From NCBI GenBank assembly GCA_964400125.1, contig CAYNSR010000007.1:51194-115193 (forward strand): a stretch of DNA of 64,000 nt, given 5' to 3'. The translations under genes were made by a program, and so were the position numbers. Below are positions 53,539 to 62,345 of the stretch, piece by piece (positions within the stretch are counted from its first letter, which is position 1; every line of letters starts with the position of its first letter). This DNA comes from Micavibrio sp964400125. Its GTDB lineage: Bacteria; Pseudomonadota; Alphaproteobacteria; Micavibrionales; Micavibrionaceae. The notes beneath the pieces were generated by a model that saw only the letters and a program-made list of their open reading frames with translations, did no database searches and was not told the DNA's origin.

Positions 53539-55722
53539 ATGTCCAGCCCGCAGAAAAAGGAAACCGCAACGGAACGGCCTGCCCATGCCGGCAGGCCTTT
53601 TATTCTCGACCCGCTGTTCCGCCCGCTCACCGCGTTGCCGGGAATTGGCCCGCGCAATGGCAAGCTGCTGGAAAAACTGGTCGGCGGCCCAAAAATTCTC
53701 GATTTTCTCTGGCACAAACCATCCGGCCTGATTGACCGACGTTTTATCTGCAAGGTCGCCGACGCGCCATCGGGGGGGGTCGCGACACTTTCACTGACCG
53801 TGATGAAGCATTTCCCCAATGAACGCCGTAACCATCCCTACCGGGTGTGGTGCACCGATGACAGCGGCGGAATCAATCTTGTCTTCTTTCATGCACATCG
53901 TGATTACATCGAAAAACAATTACCAGAAGGTGCCACCGTTATCGTCAGCGGCACGGTGGAAAATTTTAGCGGCAAGATCCAGATGGTCCACCCGGATGCC
54001 ATCGGCCCGGTCGAAGACAGAGAAAAGATCGCCGTCATCGACCCGGTCTATCCCCTGACCGCAGGAGTCACAAACAAAACCGTGCGCAAGGCCGTCCTCA
54101 ATGCGATCGACGCCCTCCCGGCCCTGCCAGAATGGCTTGATCCGGCGCTGAAGGCGCGGGAACGATGGAGCGGCTGGAACGATTCCCTCAAAGTCTTGCA
54201 CTTTATTCCACCCGCCACAGGGCAGGAAGATGGGACGAACCCGGCCTGTTCCGGCACTGCCGAAGAAAAACTCGACCCCCTGCACCCCGCCCGGGCTCGT
54301 CTTGCCTATGACGAACTGCTGGCCAACCAGTTGGCGCTGGCGATGGTGCGACACCATCAAAAACGCAGGCAGGGGCGCACGTTCACCACTGGCGGAGCGC
54401 TCCGCGACCAGCTTCTGTCTGCCCTCCCCTTTACCCTGACCGCAGCACAGACGCGCACCCTGGACGAAATCGATGCTGACATGGCGGCCCCCATCCGGAT
54501 GCAGCGCCTGTTGCAGGGCGATGTCGGCAGCGGGAAAACCGTTGTCGCGGCGCTGGCCCTGCTCAACGCCATTGCCAGCGGCGCACAGGGAGCCCTGATG
54601 GTGCCGACGGAAATTCTGGCGCGGCAGCATGCGGCCAATTTGAAACCGTGGCTCGATTCCTGCGGCGTCACTTGCGTCGTGCTTACCGGTCGCGACAAGG
54701 GAAAATCCCGCCATGCCCTTCTTGAACACATCGCCAGCGGTGCCGCGCAGATCGTTATCGGCACGCACGCCCTGTTTCAGGAAGATGTCGAATTTGCGGA
54801 CCTCGGCCTTGCCATCATCGACGAACAACATCGTTTCGGCGTCCATCAACGCCTGATGCTTTCCGCCAAGGGGAAAGGCACGGATGCTCTGGTGATGACC
54901 GCCACCCCCATTCCCCGCACCCTGACCATGACCGCCTATGGCGATATGGATGTCAGCCGTCTCGATGAAAAACCGCCGGGAAGAAAACCTGTCGATACGC
55001 GCCTGATCCCCGTCGATAAGGCAGAAGAAATGATGCAGGGCCTGAAGCGGCAGATTGAATCCGGCACACGCGCCTACTGGGTTTGCCCGCTGGTCGAGGA
55101 ATCAGAAATTCTTGATCTTGCCGCTGCCGAGGAACGCTTCGATATCTTGCAGGCCCGTTTTGGCTCCCGCGTCGGACTGGTCCATGGGCGGATGAAGGCG
55201 GCGGACAAGGACGCCGTCATGCAAAAATTCATCAGCGGTGAAATTTCTATCCTCGTCGCCACCACCGTGATCGAAGTCGGCGTGAATGTTCCCGAAGCCA
55301 CGATCATGATCGTCGAACACGCCGAACGCTTCGGGCTAGCCCAATTGCACCAGTTGCGCGGGCGGGTCGGCAGGGGCGGCGATAAATCCTACTGCTTCCT
55401 CCTTTATACCGCGCCCCTGTCGGAAACCGCGAAGGAGAGGCTTTCCATCATGCGCGAAACCGAAGACGGATTTTTGATTGCCGAAAAGGACCTCGACCTG
55501 CGCGGTGCCGGGGATATTCTCGGCACCAAGCAAAGCGGCCTGCCCGCCTTCCGGCTGGCGGATCTGGCCGTTCATGCGGGGTTGCTGGCCGTCGCCCGAG
55601 ACGATGCGCGCCTGCTGATCGAAAAAGACCCGGACCTAAAAACGGAACGCGGTCAGGCACTTAGGCATTTACTCTATCTGTTCGAACGCGATCAGGGGAT
55701 ACAATTCCTGCGATCGGGGTAA
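53539..55722 (+). CDS. recG: ATP-dependent DNA helicase RecG
   Basis: A 727-aa branch-migration helicase that regresses stalled forks. The N-terminal wedge domain includes FILDPLFRPLTALPGIGPRN. The helicase motifs are DVGSGKTVVAALALLNA (I), AIIDEQHRFGVHQRL (II, DEQH type) and TATPIPRTLTMTAYG (III). C-terminal blocks QLHQLRGRVGRG and RGAGDILGTKQSG complete the family pattern. Length is normal. It is followed by an unknown acidic-protein gene after 61 bases. Confidence 0.97.
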   Translation: MSSPQKKETATERPAHAGRPFILDPLFRPLTALPGIGPRNGKLLEKLVGGPKILDFLWHKPSGLIDRRFICKVADAPSGGVATLSLTVMKHFPNERRNHPYRVWCTDDSGGINLVFFHAHRDYIEKQLPEGATVIVSGTVENFSGKIQMVHPDAIGPVEDREKIAVIDPVYPLTAGVTNKTVRKAVLNAIDALPALPEWLDPALKARERWSGWNDSLKVLHFIPPATGQEDGTNPACSGTAEEKLDPLHPARARLAYDELLANQLALAMVRHHQKRRQGRTFTTGGALRDQLLSALPFTLTAAQTRTLDEIDADMAAPIRMQRLLQGDVGSGKTVVAALALLNAIASGAQGALMVPTEILARQHAANLKPWLDSCGVTCVVLTGRDKGKSRHALLEHIASGAAQIVIGTHALFQEDVEFADLGLAIIDEQHRFGVHQRLMLSAKGKGTDALVMTATPIPRTLTMTAYGDMDVSRLDEKPPGRKPVDTRLIPVDKAEEMMQGLKRQIESGTRAYWVCPLVEESEILDLAAAEERFDILQARFGSRVGLVHGRMKAADKDAVMQKFISGEISILVATTVIEVGVNVPEATIMIVEHAERFGLAQLHQLRGRVGRGGDKSYCFLLYTAPLSETAKERLSIMRETEDGFLIAEKDLDLRGAGDILGTKQSGLPAFRLADLAVHAGLLAVARDDARLLIEKDPDLKTERGQALRHLLYLFERDQGIQFLRSG

Positions 55723-55783
55723 AAGTTTGCAAAAAACAGGAAGGAAGCATATTATTATGACCAAATTCTTGAGGAGTGAAATC

Positions 55784-56875
55784 ATGAGCAAAGACAGCCC
55801 CACCCTGTCCCAAGTGGCAGAAGATATGGACGAAATCAACAGCAATACACCCGACGAGACGCAGATGCTGGCCCCGATCGGCGCGCCCGCCCCGGTAGCG
55901 GAGACGGCGGGTTTTGTTGCGGCGGCACCTGCGGAAATTCCCGCAGAAATGGAGGACACCGAAGATCGTCTGGCCATGCAGAACGACCTCGACGCCCGAG
56001 CACAAAAAGAAGCTGAAGAAAAATCAAAACAAAAACCAACGATGGAGTCCTACGAAAAAATCTTCGGGAAAAGCTATATTCCGCTGGCTGATGCCTATAA
56101 CGAACCTGCCGCTGCTGCGGTTGTAGCGGAGCCCGCTTTGGAAAAGGCCGGATTCGCTGCTGCCGCCGCGCCTGCCGCTGCGGCTCCGGATATGGAAGAA
56201 ACTGAAACACCTGCCCCCGCAAGCGTATCAAAAGAAGATAACGATGCCTGCCTTGCACGTCTGATGGCTGTGCTTGAGCTTCAGGAAATCCAGAATCGCG
56301 CCCTGCTGCGCAATCTGACGCTGGCGCAAAATGCTCCGCTGGCGCTGACTGCGGGCAGGAACGCCGCGATCGTCAACACGACATCCAACACGGCCCTTAT
56401 TGAAAAAGGACTGGTCGAGTTTCAAGGACAAGGCCGTGTCAAGGCCGCCGATGCACTGGAAGGTGCGCTCGTGGTCCTGAACGACAAGGCATCCTATCCG
56501 CATGGCGTCGCACTGACGGGAAACATGCGTGATCGTTACATGCTGATGCTGGCCATGCGGATGGTCAACGCCGACATGTCGGTGACCAACCCAGTTGCCG
56601 ATGAAGATCTCGACCCTCAAACAAAACGCGATGTCGAGGCCGAATTCGCCATGTATCTGGTGACACATAAGGATATACTGCTGACGCTCCATACACAGAC
56701 AGCCGCGCAGGAAGAAGAAAAGCTGCCTGCGAGCGATGTCGCGCAAGTCAATGACCTGCTCGGCGGCGACAGCGCCGAAGAACAAGCTGTTCCCGCGAAT
56801 AAGACAGAGCCCTTTGAACATGTGCGCGAACGACCCCGCATCCGCCAAACGGATTACTCCTTCGCCCCGGCATAG
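55784..56875 (+). CDS. Acidic hypothetical protein with Ala/Pro-rich linkers
   Basis: About 363 aa from ATG 55784, which follows GAGGAG; ATG 55757 and 55727 are weaker alternatives. The N-terminal half is low-complexity, with Ala/Pro/Glu repeats (AAAAPAAAAPDMEETETP and similar). The C-terminal half from about residue 155 is a folded-looking helical region (ARLMAVLELQEIQNRALLRN). No signal peptide or transmembrane helix is seen. I recognise no family. A terminator follows at 56917. Confidence 0.68.
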   Translation: MSKDSPTLSQVAEDMDEINSNTPDETQMLAPIGAPAPVAETAGFVAAAPAEIPAEMEDTEDRLAMQNDLDARAQKEAEEKSKQKPTMESYEKIFGKSYIPLADAYNEPAAAAVVAEPALEKAGFAAAAAPAAAAPDMEETETPAPASVSKEDNDACLARLMAVLELQEIQNRALLRNLTLAQNAPLALTAGRNAAIVNTTSNTALIEKGLVEFQGQGRVKAADALEGALVVLNDKASYPHGVALTGNMRDRYMLMLAMRMVNADMSVTNPVADEDLDPQTKRDVEAEFAMYLVTHKDILLTLHTQTAAQEEEKLPASDVAQVNDLLGGDSAEEQAVPANKTEPFEHVRERPRIRQTDYSFAPA

Positions 56876-56916
56876 GCATAAACCCTGAAAAATACAATAC
56901 TATGTATATCACTCAC

Positions 56917-56942
56917 CCCGGCGCAGGCCGGGATGATTTTTT
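56917..56942 (+). terminator. Intrinsic terminator after the acidic-protein gene
   Basis: CCCGGC/GCCGGG stem around a GCAG loop, then ATGA and six T residues. It overlaps the end of cysE on the other strand and would end rightward transcription from the recG region. Confidence 0.78.
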
Positions 56943-57508
56943 CATGTGTACTCTTCCGGCAGGCCATAGGCACAGAAACGCTCTCCCGCCTCCCCTACGA
57001 TTTTTGCCGGAATGCCCATGACACTGACGCCTGCGGGAACATTATCGGTCACGACGGAATTGGCGCCGACACGCGCCCCCTTGCCGATACAGACCGGCCC
57101 CAATATCTGCGCCCCCGTCCCAATTGTTACGCAATCGCCAATATCGGGATGCCGCTTGCCGCCGTTCGATCCGCCGCGCCCGCCCAGCGTTACGCCATGA
57201 TAGATCGTGCAACCACTTCCAATCGTTGCGGTTTCACCGATGACAACGCCCATGCCATGATCGATGAACAGGTTTTTGCCGATCTTCGCGCCGGGATGAA
57301 TTTCAATCCCCGTCAGCAGACGCCCGATATGCGCCCATAATCGCGCCAACGTTTTCAATTTCCTGCCATACAGCCAGTGCGCCAGAGGATGGAACAACAC
57401 CATGATATGAAAGCCGGGGTAACATAAAATGACCTCCACCAACGACGGTTGCACCGGATCGCGTTCACGGACGGAGCGGATCAATTCCCTGATTTCCTGC
57501 AAACACAT
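56942..57508 (-). CDS. cysE: Serine O-acetyltransferase
   Basis: A 188-aa short-form (EpsC-type) serine acetyltransferase, first step of cysteine synthesis. The N-terminal helices are followed by the left-handed beta-helix of hexapeptide repeats (IHPGAKIGKNLFIDHGMGVV, IGETATIGSGC, ILGPVCIGKGARVGANSVVT), with catalytic HGMGVVIGET and GRGGSNGGKRHPDI. The ATG at 57508 lies four bases after the cysK stop; the preceding TTG at 57529 is not favoured. With CysK it forms the cysteine synthase complex. Confidence 0.95.
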   Translation of the reverse strand: MCLQEIRELIRSVRERDPVQPSLVEVILCYPGFHIMVLFHPLAHWLYGRKLKTLARLWAHIGRLLTGIEIHPGAKIGKNLFIDHGMGVVIGETATIGSGCTIYHGVTLGGRGGSNGGKRHPDIGDCVTIGTGAQILGPVCIGKGARVGANSVVTDNVPAGVSVMGIPAKIVGEAGERFCAYGLPEEYT

Positions 57509-57512
57509 GATG

Positions 57513-58469
57513 CTATTCCAACCCGTCAAACAAGGCCGTTGACAAGTACCGCTCCGCGAAGGACGCGCACACGGCTACAATCATTTTTCCAGCATTTTCA
57601 GGACGCATACCGACTTCGATGGCGGCCTTCAACGCCGCGCCGGATGAAATCCCGACAGGAATCCCCTCGATCCGCGCAATCTCCCGCGCATAAAAGAATG
57701 CATCATCATTGGAAACCCGGATAATCTCGTCGATCAGCGCCGTGTCGAGAACAGACGGGACGAATCCCGCGCCTATTCCTTGAATTTTATGCGGGGACGG
57801 TGTACCGCCGGAAAGAACGGGGCTGGATTCCGGCTCGACGGCGACCGTCACAAAACCGGGTTTTTTCTTCTTCAGGGCCTGCGATACCCCCGTCAGGGTG
57901 CCGCCCGTACCGACACCGGAAATCAGGATATCGGCCCTGCCTTGCGTATCATTCCATATCTCCTCCGCCGTGGTGCGACGGTGAATATCGGGGTTCTTGG
58001 GGTTATCAAACTGCGCGGGCATGAAACTGTTTTCATGTTCCTGCAACAACGCCTCGGCCTTGGCAATCGCCCCCTTCATCCCTTTTTCCGCCGGGGTCAG
58101 CACCAGCTCCGCCCCCAGCAAGGCCAGCATCTTGCGGCGTTCCACCGACATACTTTCCGGCATGGTCAAAATCAGGCGGTAGCCCTTTGCCGCAGCAACA
58201 AAGGCCAGTGCAATGCCGGTATTGCCTGATGTCGGTTCGATCAGCACCGTTTTTCCCGGCGTAATCTGCCCAGCTTCTTCGGCAGCAACAATCATCGCCG
58301 CGCCTATCCTGTCCTTGACCGACCCCAGCGGGTTAAAAAATTCCAGCTTCAGGACCAGATCTGACCTGATGCCGTATTTTTCCGACAGGCGCGGCACACG
58401 CACCAGAGGCGTCGCGCCGATGGTGTCGATAATGCTGTCATAGATTTTACCACGAAATTCACCCGGCAT
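57513..58469 (-). CDS. cysK: Cysteine synthase A (O-acetylserine sulfhydrylase)
   Basis: About 318 aa from ATG 58469 (GGGAGGG Shine-Dalgarno sequence); the frame extends to 58505. The PLP Lys is in NPLGSVKDRIGAAM, the substrate loop is TSGNTGIALAF, and the PLP phosphate site is GVGTGGTLTGV. PGKTVLIEPTSGNT and the C-terminal blocks fit CysK. It converts O-acetylserine and sulfide to cysteine. It is directly upstream of cysE on the same strand. Confidence 0.95.
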   Translation of the reverse strand: MPGEFRGKIYDSIIDTIGATPLVRVPRLSEKYGIRSDLVLKLEFFNPLGSVKDRIGAAMIVAAEEAGQITPGKTVLIEPTSGNTGIALAFVAAAKGYRLILTMPESMSVERRKMLALLGAELVLTPAEKGMKGAIAKAEALLQEHENSFMPAQFDNPKNPDIHRRTTAEEIWNDTQGRADILISGVGTGGTLTGVSQALKKKKPGFVTVAVEPESSPVLSGGTPSPHKIQGIGAGFVPSVLDTALIDEIIRVSNDDAFFYAREIARIEGIPVGISSGAALKAAIEVGMRPENAGKMIVAVCASFAERYLSTALFDGLE

Positions 58470-58528
58470 ATCCGCGCCCTCCCGCTTCAGATTTTCTAAC
58501 AACATCCCCGGACAAGACGTTCAGGACA

Positions 58529-59212
58529 TCACTCTTTTTTTCCGTTTTTCGCCGCCGCTTTGGCGATGGCATCAGGCGGAGTCAGAATACCGCCGGAAAC
58601 GATCATTTTAATTGCCTCTTCCACCGTCATTTCCAGCGGAATCAGATCTTTTCTCGGGATCAACAGCAAAAACCCCGATGTCGGGTTGGGTGTCGTCGGA
58701 AAAAACACGTTCACCACCTCATCTTCAGTTAGGCGCTGCACCTCCCCCTTAGCGACACCGGTGACAAAGCCGAGCGCCCAGATGCCCTTGCGCGGAAATT
58801 CAAACATCACGGCCTCACGGAAGGCTTGCGACTGGGCCCCCATCACCGTTTCGAAAACCTGTTTCGTTCCACCGTAAACCGTACGGATCACCGGCATCTT
58901 GTCGAGAAAATATTCACTGACATTGATAATCATGCGTCCAAAAAAATTCCGGGCGAACCATCCGATGATAATGAAAAAAACAATGGCAATAACCACCCCC
59001 AAGCCGGGAATGGCAGCTTCGCGGTACTGATCCGCAGGAAAAAACGACGATACCTTGGAATCGACGAACCTTAAAAAAGCCAGCGTGACAAAAATGGTAA
59101 TGCCGATCGGCGCGGTGACCAGAATGCCCGCCAGAAAATACCCTCTCAACTTGTCGAAAAGACTGATGTGAAAACGCACAGGCTTCTTTTCCGAATTTTC
59201 GGCATCGGCCAT
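58529..59212 (-). CDS. DUF502 family membrane protein
   Basis: A 227-aa inner-membrane protein. Two strong hydrophobic helices lie near residues 26-48 (YFLAGILVTAPIGITIFVTLA) and 68-88 (GLGVVIAIVFFIIIGWFARN). The characteristic block IRTVYGGTKQVFETVMG follows, then VMFEFPRKGIWALGFVTG, VFFPTTPNPTSGFLLLIPR and VEEAIKMIVSGGI. This is DUF502, widespread and of unknown function. It is upstream of cysK by 59 bases and may be cotranscribed. It is divergent from the polyamine operon. Confidence 0.88.
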   Translation of the reverse strand: MADAENSEKKPVRFHISLFDKLRGYFLAGILVTAPIGITIFVTLAFLRFVDSKVSSFFPADQYREAAIPGLGVVIAIVFFIIIGWFARNFFGRMIINVSEYFLDKMPVIRTVYGGTKQVFETVMGAQSQAFREAVMFEFPRKGIWALGFVTGVAKGEVQRLTEDEVVNVFFPTTPNPTSGFLLLIPRKDLIPLEMTVEEAIKMIVSGGILTPPDAIAKAAAKNGKKE

Positions 59213-59344
59213 AAAGGTAACTCCTTAATAAGCTGTCATAAAATGTGATTCCGCTATGTTTGTAGCAAATCGGCCCCTTCTAGGGAATATTTAATGACCG
59301 GGGGCGTCCCGGGGCAAAATTCAGCAATACATTTTTTACGATAG

Positions 59345-59353
59345 TGATATAAT
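59345..59353 (+). promoter_or_regulatory. Extended -10 promoter of the polyamine operon
   Basis: TGATATAAT is a TGn-TATAAT extended -10, with no strong -35 at the right spacing. Transcription would start near 59360, giving a leader of about 117 bases before the decarboxylase ATG. Confidence 0.65.
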
Positions 59354-59359
59354 CTGACT

Positions 59360-59476
59360 TATACGCACGTGCCCCTGGCCCCCTTGCCATTCGAGGGAAG
59401 GTTTATGCAACGACGGTAACTTTGGTTATTGGGACCACCAACAGTAACGGTCCCGGTTTCAAATGGGTTACAGTTG
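59360..59476 (+). promoter_or_regulatory. speF-like structured leader RNA
   Basis: The leader has a CCCTT/GAGGG hairpin (about 59381-59397) and a ribosome-binding-like GAGGGAAGG. It then has a four-codon frame, and downstream two alternative pairings: TTGGT (59422-59426) with ACCAA (59437-59441), and GGGACC (59431-59436) with GGTCCC (59449-59454). GTTAC (59467-59471), just before the decarboxylase ATG, can pair with either of two GTAAC copies (59416-59420 and 59444-59448). A conserved RNA called speF was described upstream of such decarboxylase genes in alphaproteobacteria, and position and gene agree. Membership is from memory. Confidence 0.7.
59405..59419 (+). CDS. Four-codon leader ORF, Met-Gln-Arg-Arg-stop
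   Basis: ATG CAA CGA CGG TAA starts four bases after GAGGGAAGG, a good Shine-Dalgarno sequence. The two adjacent Arg codons are uncommon types in most proteobacteria. Its stop overlaps the first GTAAC copy that can pair with the sequence before the decarboxylase start. A ribosome stalled or terminating here would therefore change the structure. Translation is inferred. Confidence 0.55.
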   Translation: MQRR

Positions 59477-60739
59477 ATGTCAAACCAGCTTCAGGGGAGC
59501 GTTCGCGCCCCCATACCTTTTCTCCAGCCTTCCCGCCAGACCGCGCCGATTATTGGATATTTCGGCACGATCGATGGCTTTGTCGCGGAAAACCGTCCGG
59601 CGCTGCCGGTATATTTCCTCAACCCCGACAGGGTTGCGGAAAATACGCGGCGTTTCCTGCGCCTGTTCCCGGGGGTGGTCGCCTATGCGGTCAAATGTAA
59701 CCCGGACAGCACTGTCCTCAAAACCATGGCGAAGGAAGGCATGCAGGCCTTCGATGTTGCCTCGATTGAGGAAGTCCGCGCTGCCCGCAAGGCCGCGCCG
59801 CGCGCCAGATTATTCTTCATGAACCCGGTCAAATCCCGCGAAGCCATCCGGGAGGCCTATTACACCCATGGCGTACGCGCCTTTTCTCTCGATTGCGTCG
59901 CGGAGTTGTATAAAATCCTGCAGGAAACGGCGCTTGCGCCGGATCTGGAGCTTTTCGTCCGCCTTGCCATCCCCAAGGCCAATGCCACCATGACCGACCT
60001 GACGGGAAAATTCGGGGTTGCACTGGCCGATGCGCCGGAACTCCTCAGGCAATGCCGTCCGGTCGCGACCAGACTGGGCCTGTGCTTCCATGTCGGTTCC
60101 CAGTGCATGAAGCCGGAACGCTATGCCAAGGCCATTCATATGGCCGCGCAGGCGGTCCGGACCGCCAGTGTCAAACTGGATATTCTGGATGTCGGCGGCG
60201 GCTTCCCCGCCACCTATCCGGACAAGCAGCCCGCCATGCTGGAAACCTATATGGACACAATCAGCACCGCCGTCGCGCGCAGCCGTGTGCTGAACGGCGT
60301 CGAGCTGGTCTGCGAACCCGGACGGGCGCTGGTCGCCAATGCGGGGGTGGTGGTTGCCCGGGTTGAATTGCGCAAGGACAACATGTTGTTTCTGAACGAC
60401 GGGACATACGGCAACCTGTTCGATGCGGGGCCATGCGGCGGGCTGATTTACCCGACACGCGGCATCCGCCCGAACGGAACATTCCTGTCCGAAAACGCTT
60501 TGTTCGGGTTTGCCGGTCCAACCTGTGATTCCATCGATATGATGAAGGGCCCGTTCACCCTGCCCGCCGATATCGCCGAAGGCGACTGGGTTGCGGTCGA
60601 ACAGCTTGGCTCCTATTGCCTGAGCATGAATACCCGTTTCAACGGATTCGGCAAAACCCGCATGGTTGTCATGGGACGGGAAAAACGTAAAAATCCGCGC
60701 CGAAACCTCTCGCCCGCCGTCAGAAATACGGCAGAATGA
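59477..60739 (+). CDS. Fold-III PLP amino-acid decarboxylase (ornithine decarboxylase family)
   Basis: A 420-aa alanine-racemase-fold decarboxylase. The PLP Lys is in VAYAVKCNPDSTVLKTMA. FYHVGSQC-type His (here CFHVGSQC), LDVGGGFP and the glycine loop CEPGRALVANAG are the PLP sites, and FAGPTCDSIDMM carries the Cys-Asp pair used by ornithine decarboxylases. The ATG at 59477 is preferred; a TTG at 59429 lies inside the leader structure. Ornithine is the usual substrate and would give putrescine directly. The adjacent agmatinase-like enzyme raises the possibility of arginine. Substrate is not settled. Stop overlaps the next start (ATGA). Confidence 0.88.
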   Translation: MSNQLQGSVRAPIPFLQPSRQTAPIIGYFGTIDGFVAENRPALPVYFLNPDRVAENTRRFLRLFPGVVAYAVKCNPDSTVLKTMAKEGMQAFDVASIEEVRAARKAAPRARLFFMNPVKSREAIREAYYTHGVRAFSLDCVAELYKILQETALAPDLELFVRLAIPKANATMTDLTGKFGVALADAPELLRQCRPVATRLGLCFHVGSQCMKPERYAKAIHMAAQAVRTASVKLDILDVGGGFPATYPDKQPAMLETYMDTISTAVARSRVLNGVELVCEPGRALVANAGVVVARVELRKDNMLFLNDGTYGNLFDAGPCGGLIYPTRGIRPNGTFLSENALFGFAGPTCDSIDMMKGPFTLPADIAEGDWVAVEQLGSYCLSMNTRFNGFGKTRMVVMGREKRKNPRRNLSPAVRNTAE

Positions 60740-61722
60740 CACAAGGAAATCAATCAGGATCCCGTATCATGAAAAATCAGGCCCTACAAAGCGCACCCGC
60801 ACAAAAATACCTCACCCCCGGCGAAGGTTTTCTCGAACACGGCCCCGACGATCAATGCGATCCGGCACTGGCCGGGGTGCGCGTGATCCCCTTCGGACTC
60901 GAACACTCGGTCAGTTACGGCGGCGGCACAGCGGCGGGGCCGCAGGCGATCCTTGACGGCTCCCACGAACTGGAAAAATTTGATGAGGAGTTCTGGTGCG
61001 AACCGGTACAGGATTTCGGCATTATCACCCTGAATGCCCCGACGCCTGTGACCGGAAACAATGAACGCGCCCTTGACCAGATCGACGAGCTTGTCGCAGA
61101 CGCCTTGCGGGACGGACATTTTCCTTTCATTCTCGGCGGCGAACATACCCTGACCGCCGGGGCGATCCGCCCGTTCGCCCGCCGCTGCGCCGAACGCGGC
61201 GAGACGCTGACGATCCTGCAATTCGACGCCCATGGCGACCTGCGCCCTGCATTTCGTGGAGAGGTCTATTCGCATGCGGCGGCGATGTATCACAGCCTTG
61301 CGCCGTATGACAATGTCCGCCTTGTTGCCGTCGGAATCCGGAGTATCTCAAGCCCGGAAATCCCGTTCCTCGAGAGCAATCAGGAGCGCATCACCACTTT
61401 CTGGGGCAAGGATATCGGCAAATGGAGCGCCGAAGATGTCGCCGCCGCCGTCGGTACAGGCCCAGTCTACATTACCTTTGACATTGACGGTTTCGATTCC
61501 AGCCTGATGCCCGCGACCGGCACGCCGGAACCGGGGGGACTGTTCTGGCAGGAAACCATGGATATATTACGACTGGTCGGGAAACAGGCGAATGTCGTCG
61601 GTGCCGATGTGGTCGAACTGGCCCCGGCACCCGGTCTTCACGCCTGCGAATTTCTGGCCTGCAAACTGGTTTATAAAATGATGACCTACAGCCTGTACGG
61701 AAAGAAATCCATCAGGGCGTAA
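60736..61722 (+). CDS. speB: Agmatinase-family ureohydrolase
   Basis: About 328 aa (or 317 from ATG 60769). The binuclear manganese site appears as FILGGEHTLTAGAI, LQFDAHGDLRPAF, SHAAAM and ITFDIDGFDSSLMP, the arginase/agmatinase pattern, and the TGTPEPGGL block is conserved. Agmatinase converts agmatine to putrescine and urea. Guanidinobutyrase or related enzymes share the fold. ATG 60736 overlaps the decarboxylase stop, so translation is probably coupled. The pair looks like a putrescine-forming operon. Confidence 0.88.
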   Translation: MTQGNQSGSRIMKNQALQSAPAQKYLTPGEGFLEHGPDDQCDPALAGVRVIPFGLEHSVSYGGGTAAGPQAILDGSHELEKFDEEFWCEPVQDFGIITLNAPTPVTGNNERALDQIDELVADALRDGHFPFILGGEHTLTAGAIRPFARRCAERGETLTILQFDAHGDLRPAFRGEVYSHAAAMYHSLAPYDNVRLVAVGIRSISSPEIPFLESNQERITTFWGKDIGKWSAEDVAAAVGTGPVYITFDIDGFDSSLMPATGTPEPGGLFWQETMDILRLVGKQANVVGADVVELAPAPGLHACEFLACKLVYKMMTYSLYGKKSIRA

Positions 61723-62089
61723 ATATCGCAGCCAGATTATGCGCTCGATGGCGCTGAAAAATCTTGTCGGCCCCTTCCGGGACCTCTACCACACAAGCCC
61801 TGAGCAATTCATCCGGCGCATTGCGCCGCAAAATCTCGACCAGCAGATCAAGCAGCGGCAAAGCCAGTTGCGGATTCTGATCCATGGCGTCATCGACACC
61901 CATTAATTTCTCTCCGCGCGCATGTCTGGTCAGGGCGCAAATAAACCCGTCCAGCCTTTGCGCTTCATCTTCGGCGGGGTCCATATTTCTACTGTATTCG
62001 AGATCGTTGGCGACTCTGGCCTGTGCTGCAAGATAAAATACCCGCGCCGCCCGCACCAGTTCCCGTTCCACATCGTTATGTTCTGACAT
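61712..62089 (-). CDS. Hypothetical protein, convergent with speB
   Basis: About 125 aa from ATG 62089 (an adjacent ATG at 62092 is also possible), preceded by GGGTGAT. It is helical and acidic (VERELVRAARVFYLAAQARV, LPLLDLLVEILRRN). No family is recognised. Its last codons overlap the speB stop by 11 bases on the opposite strand. Codon use resembles the neighbouring chromosome. Confidence 0.65.
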   Translation of the reverse strand: MSEHNDVERELVRAARVFYLAAQARVANDLEYSRNMDPAEDEAQRLDGFICALTRHARGEKLMGVDDAMDQNPQLALPLLDLLVEILRRNAPDELLRACVVEVPEGADKIFQRHRAHNLAAIFTP

Positions 62090-62155
62090 CATATCACCCA
62101 TTCGTTTACAGCAACTCTACCATGCCAAAAACCTTGGAATTCCGTCAACATAAAA

Positions 62156-62182
62156 CACCCCGGAGTGTGTGGCCCCGGGGTG
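62156..62182. terminator. 8-bp hairpin, possible leftward terminator
   Basis: CACCCCGG (62156-62163) pairs with CCGGGGTG (62175-62182) around an 11-base loop. On the complement it is followed by TTTTATG, so it could end a leftward transcript. No leftward protein gene lies immediately to its right. Confidence 0.5.
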
Positions 62183-62218
62183 CTTCATGTGTGTATTCGC
62201 ATTACATTTCGAAGGAGA

Positions 62219-62245
62219 TTTCAGGGTGTGTGGGGGAACCTGAAA
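62219..62245. other. 7-bp hairpin 37 bases from the preceding one
   Basis: TTTCAGG (62219-62225) pairs with CCTGAAA (62239-62245). Its loop and the loop of the hairpin at 62156 both contain GTGTGTGG. Together they could belong to a small leftward RNA starting near 62250, where TATACA on the complement is a weak -10. The evidence is structural only. Confidence 0.4.
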
Positions 62246-62345
62246 AACTGTATAAAATGTAACGTCGAACGATATTAACCATAAAGCGACCGCCCGTGTC
62301 AATGTTTATTTTTAGATTTTTATATTTACAACGCTATAAAATACA

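Noticed and set aside
59429..59476. TTG start for the decarboxylase 16 codons upstream
   Set aside because: It lies inside the paired leader sequence and the extra residues are not family-like; ATG 59477 fits better.
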